A DNA stretch of 7,585 bases from assembly GCA_002329495.1 (NCBI GenBank), contig DCTH01000251.1, positions 2,829 through 10,413 of the forward strand, in the 5' to 3' direction. Shown in pieces: positions 1 through 6,428 of this stretch. The DNA comes from Syntrophothermus sp. UBA1445. GTDB taxonomy: Bacteria > Bacillota > Syntrophomonadia > Syntrophomonadales > DTU052. The notes beneath the pieces were generated by a model that made no database searches, was not told the origin of the DNA, and saw only the letters and a program-made list of their open reading frames with translations. The first letter of the stretch is position 1, and each line of letters begins with the position of its first letter. A program made the position numbers and the translations under genes.

Positions 1-468
1 TGGCTTAAGGCAACAATCAATGATCCCCGAGAGACCATCGACCTCTTGAGGTCCAGCCGTGTTTTTCAGGGCCTGCGTGAGGATCGGGAGGAATCTTTTT
101 TGTTTTTTTGCCCTCCAAACCGGGAAAGACTGACCTGGAGTTACATCCTGGTCGAGGAGGAACGAATAGCAGTTGCTCTCCCTCCCCGGGAAGACTCAGG
201 CCCGGTTGTGGAGGCCCTTAACCTGGCGGTCGCACCCACTGGAGAACCCCTGGAATTTATCAAGCTGGACAGCGCCTGTGAACAGATGGCCGGCAGCAAT
301 GAACGGATGTTGGAAGATTTGAGCTGCTTCCTGCAGAATCACGAAGAGATGATAGACGATGTTCTGCTACCCCGCCGGCACATCGAAGCAAGCGATGATT
401 GTTCCCGCTCTGATTTCTTTGCCAAGCTCAGCTTTATGTTGGGTGAAAAGCTTCAGAAAAAAGTTTAA
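1..468 (+). CDS. C-terminal part of an unrecognised protein, cut by the left edge
   Basis: The frame is open from the first base to a TAA at 466-468. No stop precedes the first possible start, a TTG at 46, and that TTG has no convincing ribosome-binding site. I therefore read this as the 3' end of a longer gene beginning outside the window, with about 155 residues visible. The visible part is acidic and soluble-looking, with no membrane segment or signal peptide. It has a region rich in beta-prone residues (TWSYILVEEERIAVAL) followed by a probably helical stretch with many Glu, Met and Leu residues (SNERMLEDLSCFLQNHEEM). The last 30 residues hold a charged segment ending in Lys-Lys-Val. Its few cysteines do not form a metal motif. 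I recognise no family and assign no function. It converges on the ior operon and is probably not part of it. Confidence 0.6.
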   Translation, partial: WLKATINDPRETIDLLRSSRVFQGLREDREESFLFFCPPNRERLTWSYILVEEERIAVALPPREDSGPVVEALNLAVAPTGEPLEFIKLDSACEQMAGSNERMLEDLSCFLQNHEEMIDDVLLPRRHIEASDDCSRSDFFAKLSFMLGEKLQKKV

Positions 469-479
469 CCCAAATCATT

Positions 480-510
480 TTGATCATCGACGCGAAGTAA
501 CCTCTATAAT
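480..510 (+). promoter_or_regulatory. possible weak sigma-A-like promoter in the convergent spacer
   Basis: A perfect TATAAT lies at 505-510. A TTGATC at 480-485 is separated from it by 19 bases, two more than the ideal 17. Transcription would begin near 517, just before the inverted repeat at 520-548, and no plus-strand protein gene follows. In AT-richer spacer DNA such a match can arise by chance, so this is a weak call. Confidence 0.18.
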
Positions 511-519
511 TAATGAGAA

Positions 520-548
520 ATCCCGTATCACCTCGCATGATACGGGAT
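520..548. terminator. 11-bp perfect inverted repeat, probable terminator between convergent genes
   Basis: ATCCCGTATCA (520-530) and TGATACGGGAT (538-548) are exact reverse complements around a 7-base loop, making a strong 11-bp stem. It lies between the end of the plus-strand gene (468) and the end of iorB (665), where convergent transcripts must stop. Read on the minus strand, the stem is followed by a moderately U-rich tail (TTCTCATTAATTAT). On the plus strand no T-run follows. It fits best as the terminator of the ior operon, 117 bases past the iorB stop. A protein-binding site is the main alternative. Confidence 0.5.
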
Positions 549-611
549 ACTCGTACAGGTTGGCCATGAAGTATGCAGTTCTTAATTCAACCCTTAAAGT
601 CTGATATTTTG

Positions 612-650
612 GGGTTCCAGGTAGCTGTTATCACTGGTTCCCGGCTTTTT
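612..650 (+). terminator. possible imperfect hairpin with T-run (plus-strand terminator)
   Basis: On the plus strand GGG-TT-CCAG (612-620) can pair with CTGG-TT-CCC (634-642). The stem is 4+3 bp with a 2x2 internal loop and a 13-base loop. Three bases later come five T's (646-650). This would stop rightward transcripts just before the iorB 3' end. The stem is weak, so confidence is low. Confidence 0.25.
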
Positions 651-664
651 CGCTCAACCAATGT

Positions 665-1279
665 TTAGACCTGGGGAAAAGCCTGCACACCCATTTCGAA
701 AACCTTTTGATTAAGCTCCAGAGCCGCACCCTCGAAACGCTGTTTAAGAACCTCCTCATAATGGACAACATCAATGGGCACCAGACCGCTTCCCGCCAAA
801 CACCCTACCATTAATACGTTGGTCGATACAGCGCTTCCGGCCTGCTTGGCCAGTTCGGTGGCCTCAACCACCTGAACCCGGGCCGCAACCCGGCCAATTT
901 CATTGAGGATTTGGGCGATTTCCGGGTATTTACTCTCCCCGATCAGTGTGCCCAGAGGGTAGTTCGGACGAGAGTTGAGAATTACATGGGTGTCGCTGTT
1001 GCCGTATATACGGAAGACTCTCAGGACTTCCAGCGGTTCGAAGCCTACTATCACATCAGCTTCCCCTTTGGGAATAAGTGGTCCGTACTGAAGCTGCCGG
1101 GACAGTCGCACATGGCTCATGACTGAGCCGCCGCGCTGCGAGGCCCCGTAAGTCTCACCGATAGTAGTGAGGAAACCTGCGGCCACCGCCGCCGAGCCTA
1201 CCAGTTCAGATGCCAGTATGTTACCCTGTCCGCCGACGCCACAGATAATTATGTTCAATGGATCCCTGGCCAATGCCAT
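665..1279 (-). CDS. iorB: indolepyruvate:ferredoxin oxidoreductase, beta subunit
   Basis: This is the small subunit of the cytoplasmic enzyme that converts arylpyruvates (indolepyruvate, phenylpyruvate, hydroxyphenylpyruvate) plus CoA to aryl-acetyl-CoA and CO2, reducing ferredoxin. Its 204 residues match the usual length of about 190-200 and consist of one pyruvate-ferredoxin oxidoreductase gamma-type domain. Family hallmarks are the glycine-rich GVGGQG at residues 14-19 near the N-terminus and the GETYGASQRGGSV region (41-53) followed by SHVRL. There are no cysteine clusters, as expected, because these sit on IorA. The ATG follows the iorA stop by one base. Its ribosome-binding site GAGGGGAGGG (1286-1295), 6 bases upstream, lies inside the last iorA codons, which implies translational coupling and equal subunit supply. 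The name is secure, but the substrate (aryl or branched 2-oxo acid) cannot be read from the sequence. Confidence 0.93.
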   Translation of the reverse strand: MALARDPLNIIICGVGGQGNILASELVGSAAVAAGFLTTIGETYGASQRGGSVMSHVRLSRQLQYGPLIPKGEADVIVGFEPLEVLRVFRIYGNSDTHVILNSRPNYPLGTLIGESKYPEIAQILNEIGRVAARVQVVEATELAKQAGSAVSTNVLMVGCLAGSGLVPIDVVHYEEVLKQRFEGAALELNQKVFEMGVQAFPQV

Positions 1280-1280
1280 G

Positions 1281-3182
1281 CTAATCCCTCCCCTCTAATT
1301 GAATAGCACCCTGGGGACAGAGGCTGGCACATACCCCGCAACCATTGCATACCACCTCATCGATTCGGGCCTTTCCAGCCGCAGCATCCCAGATGCAGGC
1401 CGGACATCCGAAAACCTTGCTGCAAAAGCGGCCGCACCCACAGGCATCGCCCAGGCATTTCTCCTGATCGACCCATACCTTGGGCTTGGGTCCCCGGCGA
1501 CTCTGAACCAGAGCACAGGTCCGGCGGAGAATCAGGACCTTGACCCCGGGCTGCTGGATCAGTTCATAGATTTTTTCCGTAGTGGCAGCAACATCATAAG
1601 GATCTGCAATATAAACATCCGCCCCCATAGCCTGACAGATGCCCTCAATGGAGAAGGGAGCACCCTTTTCTCCCATAGCGGTTTGCCCGGTCCCCGGATG
1701 CGGCTGGAAACCGGTCATCGCTGTGGCCTCGTTGTCGAGGATCAGGAAAAGCATCTTGGAGTTATTCCATCTGGCATTAACCAGGCCCGGCAGACAGGCG
1801 TGGAAGAAGGTTGAGTCCCCGGCCATGGCCAGAACCGGCTGATTAAACCCAAACTGCTCCAATTTGCCCATTCCGCTGGCCATGCCAATCCCGCCACCCA
1901 TGCAGAAGAGCGAACTCAAGAGGAAGTGTCCCGCTTTGGCACCGCCCAGGGTGTAACACCCGATATCTCCCATTACTACACCCTGACGGCCATCAATCTC
2001 CAGAGCATTCTTGGTAGCAAAGAACGATGCCCGGTGAGGACAGCCCGCACAGAAAGTGAGGTCCCGGGCCGGTATGGCAATATCCTTTTCCGGATCGACC
2101 ACCACATCGTTGCGGCTTGGCCGCGCCACTCCCAGAACCGCAGAGAGTCCATCCATGACCACATCAGGATTCAATTCTCCGGTCCCTGGACCTCCAGGCC
2201 CCTTAATATGACCTGAGGCCTTGCCGAAGAACTTGACCAACATCTCTTTCTGGGCTGCCAATACCATAACGTTGTGCTCCAGGAAGGGATCAACCTCTTC
2301 CACCACCAGTACTCTTGGGCACTTCTCCAGGTAGCTCTTAACCAGCTTCGCCGGCAGCGGGCAGGTGGTCCCCAGTTTAAGAACTCCGACCCGGTCAGCT
2401 ACCCCCAAACGGCTTACCGCCTCCTGGCTGTAGAAACCACCAGTGCCGCTGGTGAGGATAAGGAGTTCGGGGTTTTCCGGCCCGGTATAGGTATTAAACG
2501 GAGAGGTCTCAAATATCTCCCGTATCTTGGCCAGTTTTTGATGGGTATAGGGATGAAAAGGATTGAGGGCGATCAGTTTGTCCCACTGTCCCAGCTTATT
2601 CGCCGGTTTCTTGGGCAGAAAATCCCCCAGGACCACATTACCACGGCCATGGCATATCCTGGTTACGCTGCGGATGATCACCGGGGTCTGGGTTTGTTCC
2701 GAAAGCTCAAACGCCCATTTGGTCATATCCTTCGCTTCCTGGAAGTTTCCGGGCTCCAGGAGCGGCAATTCCGCCCATCGGGCCAGGTTGCGGGAGTCGA
2801 ATTCGTTGGTGCTGGAATGAGATTCGGGGTCATCGGCAAAAACCACTACCAATCCTCCCCGGCAACCGGAAAGGCCGAGTGACATCAGAAAATCAGCTGC
2901 TACATTGGCGCCGTTCTGCTTCATGATACACAGGGCACGGAGCCCGGCAAAGGAAGCCGCGGTAGCCGCCTCAATAGCGACGATTTCGTTGGTCGACCAC
3001 TCAGCATAATGCCCGAAGGTTTTGGCGGTAGCCGCCATGAAGGACAGGATCTCAGCCGAAGGTGACCCCGGGTAGGAACTGCAGAACTGAACTCCAGCCT
3101 CCAGTGCTCCCCTGGTTATGGCCTCATTGCCCATCATCAGGACCTGTGTCCCGGGCTCATTTATGGTGAGAACACTCTGCAT
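1281..3182 (-). CDS. iorA: indolepyruvate:ferredoxin oxidoreductase, alpha subunit
   Basis: This is the large catalytic subunit, binding thiamine diphosphate and Fe-S clusters. Its 633 residues begin with a pyrimidine-binding domain (about 10-180: GNEAITRGALEAG, SSYPGSPSAEI). A middle domain follows (about 235-345), then the TPP-binding domain (about 375-555). That domain carries the IorA signature CAGCPH (378-383), GDIGCYTLG (405-413) and the TPP/Mg motif GDS (455) ending in DN (483-484). The C-terminus is a two-cluster ferredoxin module. The second cluster is canonical (C612, C615, C618, C622-P). The first is expanded, with cysteines at 576, 581, 583, 587, 593 and 596 instead of a simple CX2CX2C run. 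The ATG abuts the stop of the FrhB-like gene (TAAATG). A strong AAGGGGAGG site (3191-3199) lies 8 bases upstream. The length is slightly above the usual ~600, partly from the expanded cluster. Confidence 0.95.
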   Translation of the reverse strand: MQSVLTINEPGTQVLMMGNEAITRGALEAGVQFCSSYPGSPSAEILSFMAATAKTFGHYAEWSTNEIVAIEAATAASFAGLRALCIMKQNGANVAADFLMSLGLSGCRGGLVVVFADDPESHSSTNEFDSRNLARWAELPLLEPGNFQEAKDMTKWAFELSEQTQTPVIIRSVTRICHGRGNVVLGDFLPKKPANKLGQWDKLIALNPFHPYTHQKLAKIREIFETSPFNTYTGPENPELLILTSGTGGFYSQEAVSRLGVADRVGVLKLGTTCPLPAKLVKSYLEKCPRVLVVEEVDPFLEHNVMVLAAQKEMLVKFFGKASGHIKGPGGPGTGELNPDVVMDGLSAVLGVARPSRNDVVVDPEKDIAIPARDLTFCAGCPHRASFFATKNALEIDGRQGVVMGDIGCYTLGGAKAGHFLLSSLFCMGGGIGMASGMGKLEQFGFNQPVLAMAGDSTFFHACLPGLVNARWNNSKMLFLILDNEATAMTGFQPHPGTGQTAMGEKGAPFSIEGICQAMGADVYIADPYDVAATTEKIYELIQQPGVKVLILRRTCALVQSRRGPKPKVWVDQEKCLGDACGCGRFCSKVFGCPACIWDAAAGKARIDEVVCNGCGVCASLCPQGAIQLEGRD

Positions 3183-4274
3183 TTAATTCACCTCCCCTTC
3201 AACGACACTTTTGAACCGGGGACTGGTCAGATCCACCATACTGGTTCCCTCATTCTGAATTCGGTTTAACTCCGCCACCACCCGGCGTTTCTTACCCAGG
3301 GCCGCCATTCTGAGTTCCTGAAGCATCGCTGGCGGATACTCTTTAATCTCCAGGACTCCGGCCTTCAGGGCTTTACCCAGCAAGGCCCATCCACGTTCGG
3401 AGCGAACAATTAGGGTGTTCCACCCCTCAGCAAATTCAGCTGCCCCTACCGATATATCTGCCAGTTCCGAGGTTACATCCCAGCAAAGGTTGCAGGCCGA
3501 GCGGGCAAACTGTTTGGCCTCCTCTACTGATTTGGTGATGGTGCCATCGGCAGTTTTAATCTGTAATTCTCCTTTGGGTATAGCTATTCCGGTTACCTCC
3601 TGTCCACCCGCCTCCTGCCTGACATAATCCCGGAATCCGTAAGACAAAGCCCACATGCAGAACAGGCCGATGACCAGAGTGTTATCCTGATTACACTCCT
3701 CAGGTACCACCGTCTGGTACTTGCGTACTCCCATGACCTGACAGGGCCTTCCCACAATACCTACCTTCTCCACCCCGGTACGGCGCGCCTGATGCAGAGC
3801 CTGCAAGGTGGTAGCGGCAATGTACTTGGAACCAGCGGTTTTACCTATTTCCCCGGCTTCCGTGACCAGTATTGCCTGCGGTGCGAGCCCATCACTGGTT
3901 GCGGTTAAAACCGCCCCCTCGATCATACCCTCAGCCATGGCGGTACGGATCAGGGTGGTAACCGTTCCCCCATCCTGGGTCCCTCTGGTCAATTCCGGAT
4001 TGATCCCCCGGGCCATCCAAACCTGAGTGTACCTCCCGATCAAAGGATCACGACCGTCAACGTCTCCCAGGACTTGCTGTTCCACCGTATCCCAATCGGT
4101 AAATGTCCGCGGACAAGCTGCGTAACACTTACCCTCCTCAATACCACAGGGAAAGACTACCGCTATCTTGTCTTCCAGGCTCTTGATATAAGGACATCTC
4201 CCTACACAGAGCCCGCACAAGGTGCAAAACCCCTTGTCCTGAACCTCTTCTTTAAGCTCTTTTCCGCCTCTCAT
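3183..4274 (-). CDS. FrhB/FdhB-family (coenzyme F420 hydrogenase/dehydrogenase beta-like) Fe-S flavoprotein
   Basis: The family comprises Fe-S proteins that usually carry FAD and shuttle electrons between ferredoxin-type clusters and a second carrier (F420 in methanogens; often unknown in bacteria). The protein has 363 residues from the ATG at 4274. An N-terminal 4Fe-4S motif has C17, C20, C23 and C27-P. A second, incomplete cluster has C43, C50 and C54-P-R. FrhB-type motifs follow: TQDGG (99-103), GRPCQVMG (175-182), GLFC (203-206) and CNLCWD with ADIS downstream (261-275). A GTG six bases upstream at 4280 is also in frame but falls inside the Shine-Dalgarno region, so I prefer the ATG. The stop directly abuts iorA, so it is almost certainly co-translated with IorAB and probably serves as its electron partner (inference). 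Bacteria of this kind usually lack F420, so the F420 name should not be taken literally. Confidence 0.88.
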   Translation of the reverse strand: MRGGKELKEEVQDKGFCTLCGLCVGRCPYIKSLEDKIAVVFPCGIEEGKCYAACPRTFTDWDTVEQQVLGDVDGRDPLIGRYTQVWMARGINPELTRGTQDGGTVTTLIRTAMAEGMIEGAVLTATSDGLAPQAILVTEAGEIGKTAGSKYIAATTLQALHQARRTGVEKVGIVGRPCQVMGVRKYQTVVPEECNQDNTLVIGLFCMWALSYGFRDYVRQEAGGQEVTGIAIPKGELQIKTADGTITKSVEEAKQFARSACNLCWDVTSELADISVGAAEFAEGWNTLIVRSERGWALLGKALKAGVLEIKEYPPAMLQELRMAALGKKRRVVAELNRIQNEGTSMVDLTSPRFKSVVEGEVN

Positions 4275-4277
4275 ATT

Positions 4278-4290
4278 CACCTCTCCCCTT
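4278..4290 (-). promoter_or_regulatory. Shine-Dalgarno site fixing the start of the FrhB-like gene
   Basis: On the minus strand AAGGGGAGAGGTG precedes ATG 4274 with 8 bases between GGGGAG and the ATG. iorA has the same layout: AAGGGGAGG, 8 bases, ATG. The upstream GTG at 4280 would be only 2 bases from GGGGAG, too close for use, so the ATG is favoured. Confidence 0.6.
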
Positions 4291-4367
4291 CAATGTCCTC
4301 CAAAAGACCTTACCGCCAACCCTTACAATGGTGGGGGACGTATTTCCTGCGTTATCCCTACCCCCTT

Positions 4368-4379
4368 TCCCGATCGGGA
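4368..4379. promoter_or_regulatory. 12-bp perfect palindrome upstream of the FrhB-iorAB operon (candidate operator)
   Basis: TCCCGATCGGGA reads identically on both strands. It begins immediately after the stop codon of the IclR-family gene, about 95 bases upstream of the FrhB-like start. IclR-family proteins bind short palindromes as dimers or tetramers, so this is a candidate site for autologous control of the downstream operon (inference). As RNA it could form only a 4-bp stem with a GATC loop and no T-run, so it makes a poor terminator. No clear -35/-10 pair is visible in the same spacer. Confidence 0.3.
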
Positions 4380-5132
4380 CTAATCAATTGAGCAGCCCAG
4401 ATTGCGCGAGATTTCGTCGGCCGCCTGGACAACATCCTTGACCAGTTGTGGATATAACTCTCCCAGAATCTTTTCCACCGGTCCGGATATACTGAGAGCT
4501 GCGACTATATGACCAAGACGGTCAGATACTGGTGCCCCCACACAGGCAATACCCTTCAACGTCTCTTCGTTATCAACGGCAAACCCCTGCTTACGGACTC
4601 TCACCAGTTCTGCCATAAGTGAACCTTTGTCGGTAATGGTGTTGCTGGTAAAAGGGAACAATTCTTCTTCCCGGTATTTTTCGATTTCGGCATCCGGCCG
4701 TGCTGCCAACAGGACCTTACCACTGGCCGTGGCATAGGCCGGTATGCTGGCTCCCACTCTGGGGAAGGCCACCAACTTGCCCTTGAATTCGGTTTTCATG
4801 ATATAGACCACCATGCCCCCAACATATATAGCCAGGTGTACCGCTTCCTCGTAACGGGAAGACAGGCGGTTGGCGGCGTTCCTGGCCGCAGTCTGCAATT
4901 CTACAGCATTGCCGTAAACCATGCCCAATTCATACACCTTAACTCCCAGCTGGTACTTGCCGTTCTCCGGGTCCTGAGTCAGAAACCTCCGGGCCTCCAG
5001 GGTCTTTACCAGGCCATGAACCGTACTCTTGGGGAGATCCAGGAGTCGACTCAGTTCCGTAATTCCCAGATACCGGACCTGGGAATTGAACTGACACAGC
5101 ACGGATAAGGCCCGATCAACCGATTGAATCAC
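4380..5132 (-). CDS. IclR-family transcriptional regulator
   Basis: This is a DNA-binding regulator whose family usually controls catabolism of aromatic or short organic acids by binding a small carboxylate. At 250 residues it has the standard family length. An N-terminal winged helix-turn-helix (about 1-62) has its helix-turn-helix at about 24-43 (ITELSRLLDLPKSTVHGLVK). A ligand-binding domain (about 75-248) carries the family patterns AYATASGKVLLA (132-143) and DNEE...GIACVGAPV (187-202). The GTG start gives the typical IQSVDRAL opening. GGAG (5138-5141) sits 5 bases upstream and a fuller AGGAGGGG lies further upstream. It is co-directional with its neighbours, 87 bases after glcF and 105 bases before the FrhB-like gene, so it may regulate either block or itself. 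The ligand cannot be read from sequence; a 2-hydroxy or 2-oxo acid of the pathway is a reasonable guess. Confidence 0.93.
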   Translation of the reverse strand: MIQSVDRALSVLCQFNSQVRYLGITELSRLLDLPKSTVHGLVKTLEARRFLTQDPENGKYQLGVKVYELGMVYGNAVELQTAARNAANRLSSRYEEAVHLAIYVGGMVVYIMKTEFKGKLVAFPRVGASIPAYATASGKVLLAARPDAEIEKYREEELFPFTSNTITDKGSLMAELVRVRKQGFAVDNEETLKGIACVGAPVSDRLGHIVAALSISGPVEKILGELYPQLVKDVVQAADEISRNLGCSID

Positions 5133-5187
5133 TATTTCTCCAACCCCTCCTTTGAGTCAAGATACGATTTAAGTACCAGACTCTGAC

Positions 5188-5218
5188 CTGAAGGCTTGGC
5201 ATTCTCGCCATGCTTCAG
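5188..5218 (-). terminator. hairpin directly after glcF, possible terminator or mRNA-stabilising stem
   Basis: CTGAAG (5188-5193) pairs with CTTCAG (5213-5218). Inside, TGGC (5197-5200) pairs with GCCA (5207-5210) around a 6-base loop, with a small internal bulge between the stems. On the minus strand it starts two bases after the glcF stop. No T-run follows, so it is not a classical intrinsic terminator. It may be a partial stop or a 3'-end protector between glcDF and the regulator gene. Confidence 0.35.
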
Positions 5219-5219
5219 C

Positions 5220-6428
5220 CTATAGCCCGTAAGCTGCGGCTAAATACCCTAACGGATGCATAACCTTCTGTTCCTTCAGTTGTACCCCCAGGTAGAAACG
5301 GCATACCGGACACTGGGTAACCACCTTTTCGGCTCCGGTTTCCTTGATATCCTCAAGTTTGTGGGAACGTATCTTCTCAGCCAGTTCGCGGTGTTCCAGA
5401 TAAAAGGTACCGGCCGCACCGCAGCACCGCCCGGGTTCCTCCATTTCGGACAGCTCAGCCCCGGGGATACTGGCCAATAGGCGGCGGGGAGCTTCATCGA
5501 CGGTCAGCGACCATCCCCGGTGACAGGGCTCGTGGTAGGTAAACTTGCCGGCCATTTCGCCCGGTTCTACCGCGAGACCCAGATTGTTCAGGTGATCGGT
5601 GGCTTCCCAGAATTTCTCACTTACCAGCTTGATCTTTTCCTGCAGGGGATCATTTTCCGGATAAAGCTTGGCTGCCTTGGTCTTGAAAGCCATACCGCAG
5701 GAGGTGCAATCGGTGACAATGGCATCAACATCCAACCCGGCCAGGATCTCGATATTGGTACGCATTGACTCCTGGGCACCCTCCAAGTCACCTTCGGCCA
5801 GGGAAGGAATGCCACAGCACACGATTCCCGCAGGAATAACTACCTCTACCCCGTTATAGGCCAGCACCTTGACGACGGCGCTGCCGGTGTCAGGGAACAG
5901 GAAGTTGGTTCCGCAACCTACAAAATAGGCGACCCGCGCGCGTTTTTCTCCTTGTGCCGCAACCGTGCCGCTTACCTGGCGGTCAAAGGTAACGGAAGCC
6001 AGGGTGGGCATCTCCATAGAGGTAATATTCAATTTCTGTGCTACCGACCCGGCTTTGGTCAGCACCCCGGCCAGCCCGCGCTGGTTTAATACCTTGCGCA
6101 TAACAAACTTCTTCAGGGAATCGACCGCCCCCGATTCAGCGGCGAGTTCAATACGAGCCGCGGTTATGATGTCGTCACACGGTACCATGCTGGAGCAATT
6201 GCGGGTGCAGTTGGTACACAGGAGGCAGCGGTTAACGATCTCCTTCACCCGGGGGGTAACCGGCATGGTCTTCTCAATCAGTGCGGCATTGATCAGGTTT
6301 AAGCGGGCCCTGGCCACGTGGCTCTCCAGCATGTCTTCCAGATAAACCGGACAGGTGGCCTGACAGTAACCACAGTGAGAGCATTTGTTAATAACCCGGG
6401 CATAATCTGTCAATCTTAACACCGGCAC
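5220..6428 (-). CDS. glcF: GlcF-type (Fe-S)-binding/CCG-domain subunit of a 2-hydroxyacid oxidase
   Basis: This subunit takes electrons from the FAD subunit and passes them to the respiratory or redox pool. It has 402 residues; E. coli GlcF is of similar size. An N-terminal two-cluster ferredoxin domain carries C16, C19, C22, C26-P and C68, C71, C74, C78. The usual proline after the last cysteine of the second cluster is serine here, and an extra C84 follows. Two cysteine-rich CCG domains come next: the first with C172, C204-C205-G, C241 and C244; the second with C302, C335-C336-G, C373 and C376. No membrane segment is visible. The GTG start overlaps the glcD end by 13 bases, and GGAAGGTGG (6432-6440) lies just upstream; a GTG two codons later is also possible. 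The family includes lactate and glycerol-3-phosphate relatives (LutA, GlpC, HdrD), so the glcF symbol denotes family, not proven glycolate activity. Confidence 0.88.
   Translation of the reverse strand: MPVLRLTDYARVINKCSHCGYCQATCPVYLEDMLESHVARARLNLINAALIEKTMPVTPRVKEIVNRCLLCTNCTRNCSSMVPCDDIITAARIELAAESGAVDSLKKFVMRKVLNQRGLAGVLTKAGSVAQKLNITSMEMPTLASVTFDRQVSGTVAAQGEKRARVAYFVGCGTNFLFPDTGSAVVKVLAYNGVEVVIPAGIVCCGIPSLAEGDLEGAQESMRTNIEILAGLDVDAIVTDCTSCGMAFKTKAAKLYPENDPLQEKIKLVSEKFWEATDHLNNLGLAVEPGEMAGKFTYHEPCHRGWSLTVDEAPRRLLASIPGAELSEMEEPGRCCGAAGTFYLEHRELAEKIRSHKLEDIKETGAEKVVTQCPVCRFYLGVQLKEQKVMHPLGYLAAAYGL

Noticed and set aside
359..604. Plus-strand frame overlapping the end of the first gene and the spacer hairpin
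   Set aside because: It overlaps the first gene in another frame, runs through the inverted repeat, and shows no ribosome-binding site or protein-like composition.
2274..2882. Long plus-strand open frame (about 200 codons) opposite iorA
   Set aside because: It lies wholly antisense to a strongly conserved iorA coding region, has no family motif, and its translation is a mirror of codon bias. The same applies to the frames at 1299-1814 and 1926-2216.
4275..4280. GTG at 4280 as the start of the FrhB-like gene
   Set aside because: It lies inside the Shine-Dalgarno region, 2 bases from GGGGAG. The ATG at 4274 has the same 8-base spacing as iorA.
4275..4379. Sigma-54 or sigma-A promoter upstream of the FrhB-like gene
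   Set aside because: TTGGCGGTAAGG resembles a -24 element but has no GC at -12, and no acceptable -35/-10 pair was found. A promoter may exist but is not readable.
5133..5187. Promoter for the IclR-family gene (TTGACT at about 5154-5159, minus strand)
   Set aside because: TTGACT sits too close to the start codon, with no -10 before the ribosome-binding site. The alternative TTCAGG with a TTAAAT-like -10 is too weak.
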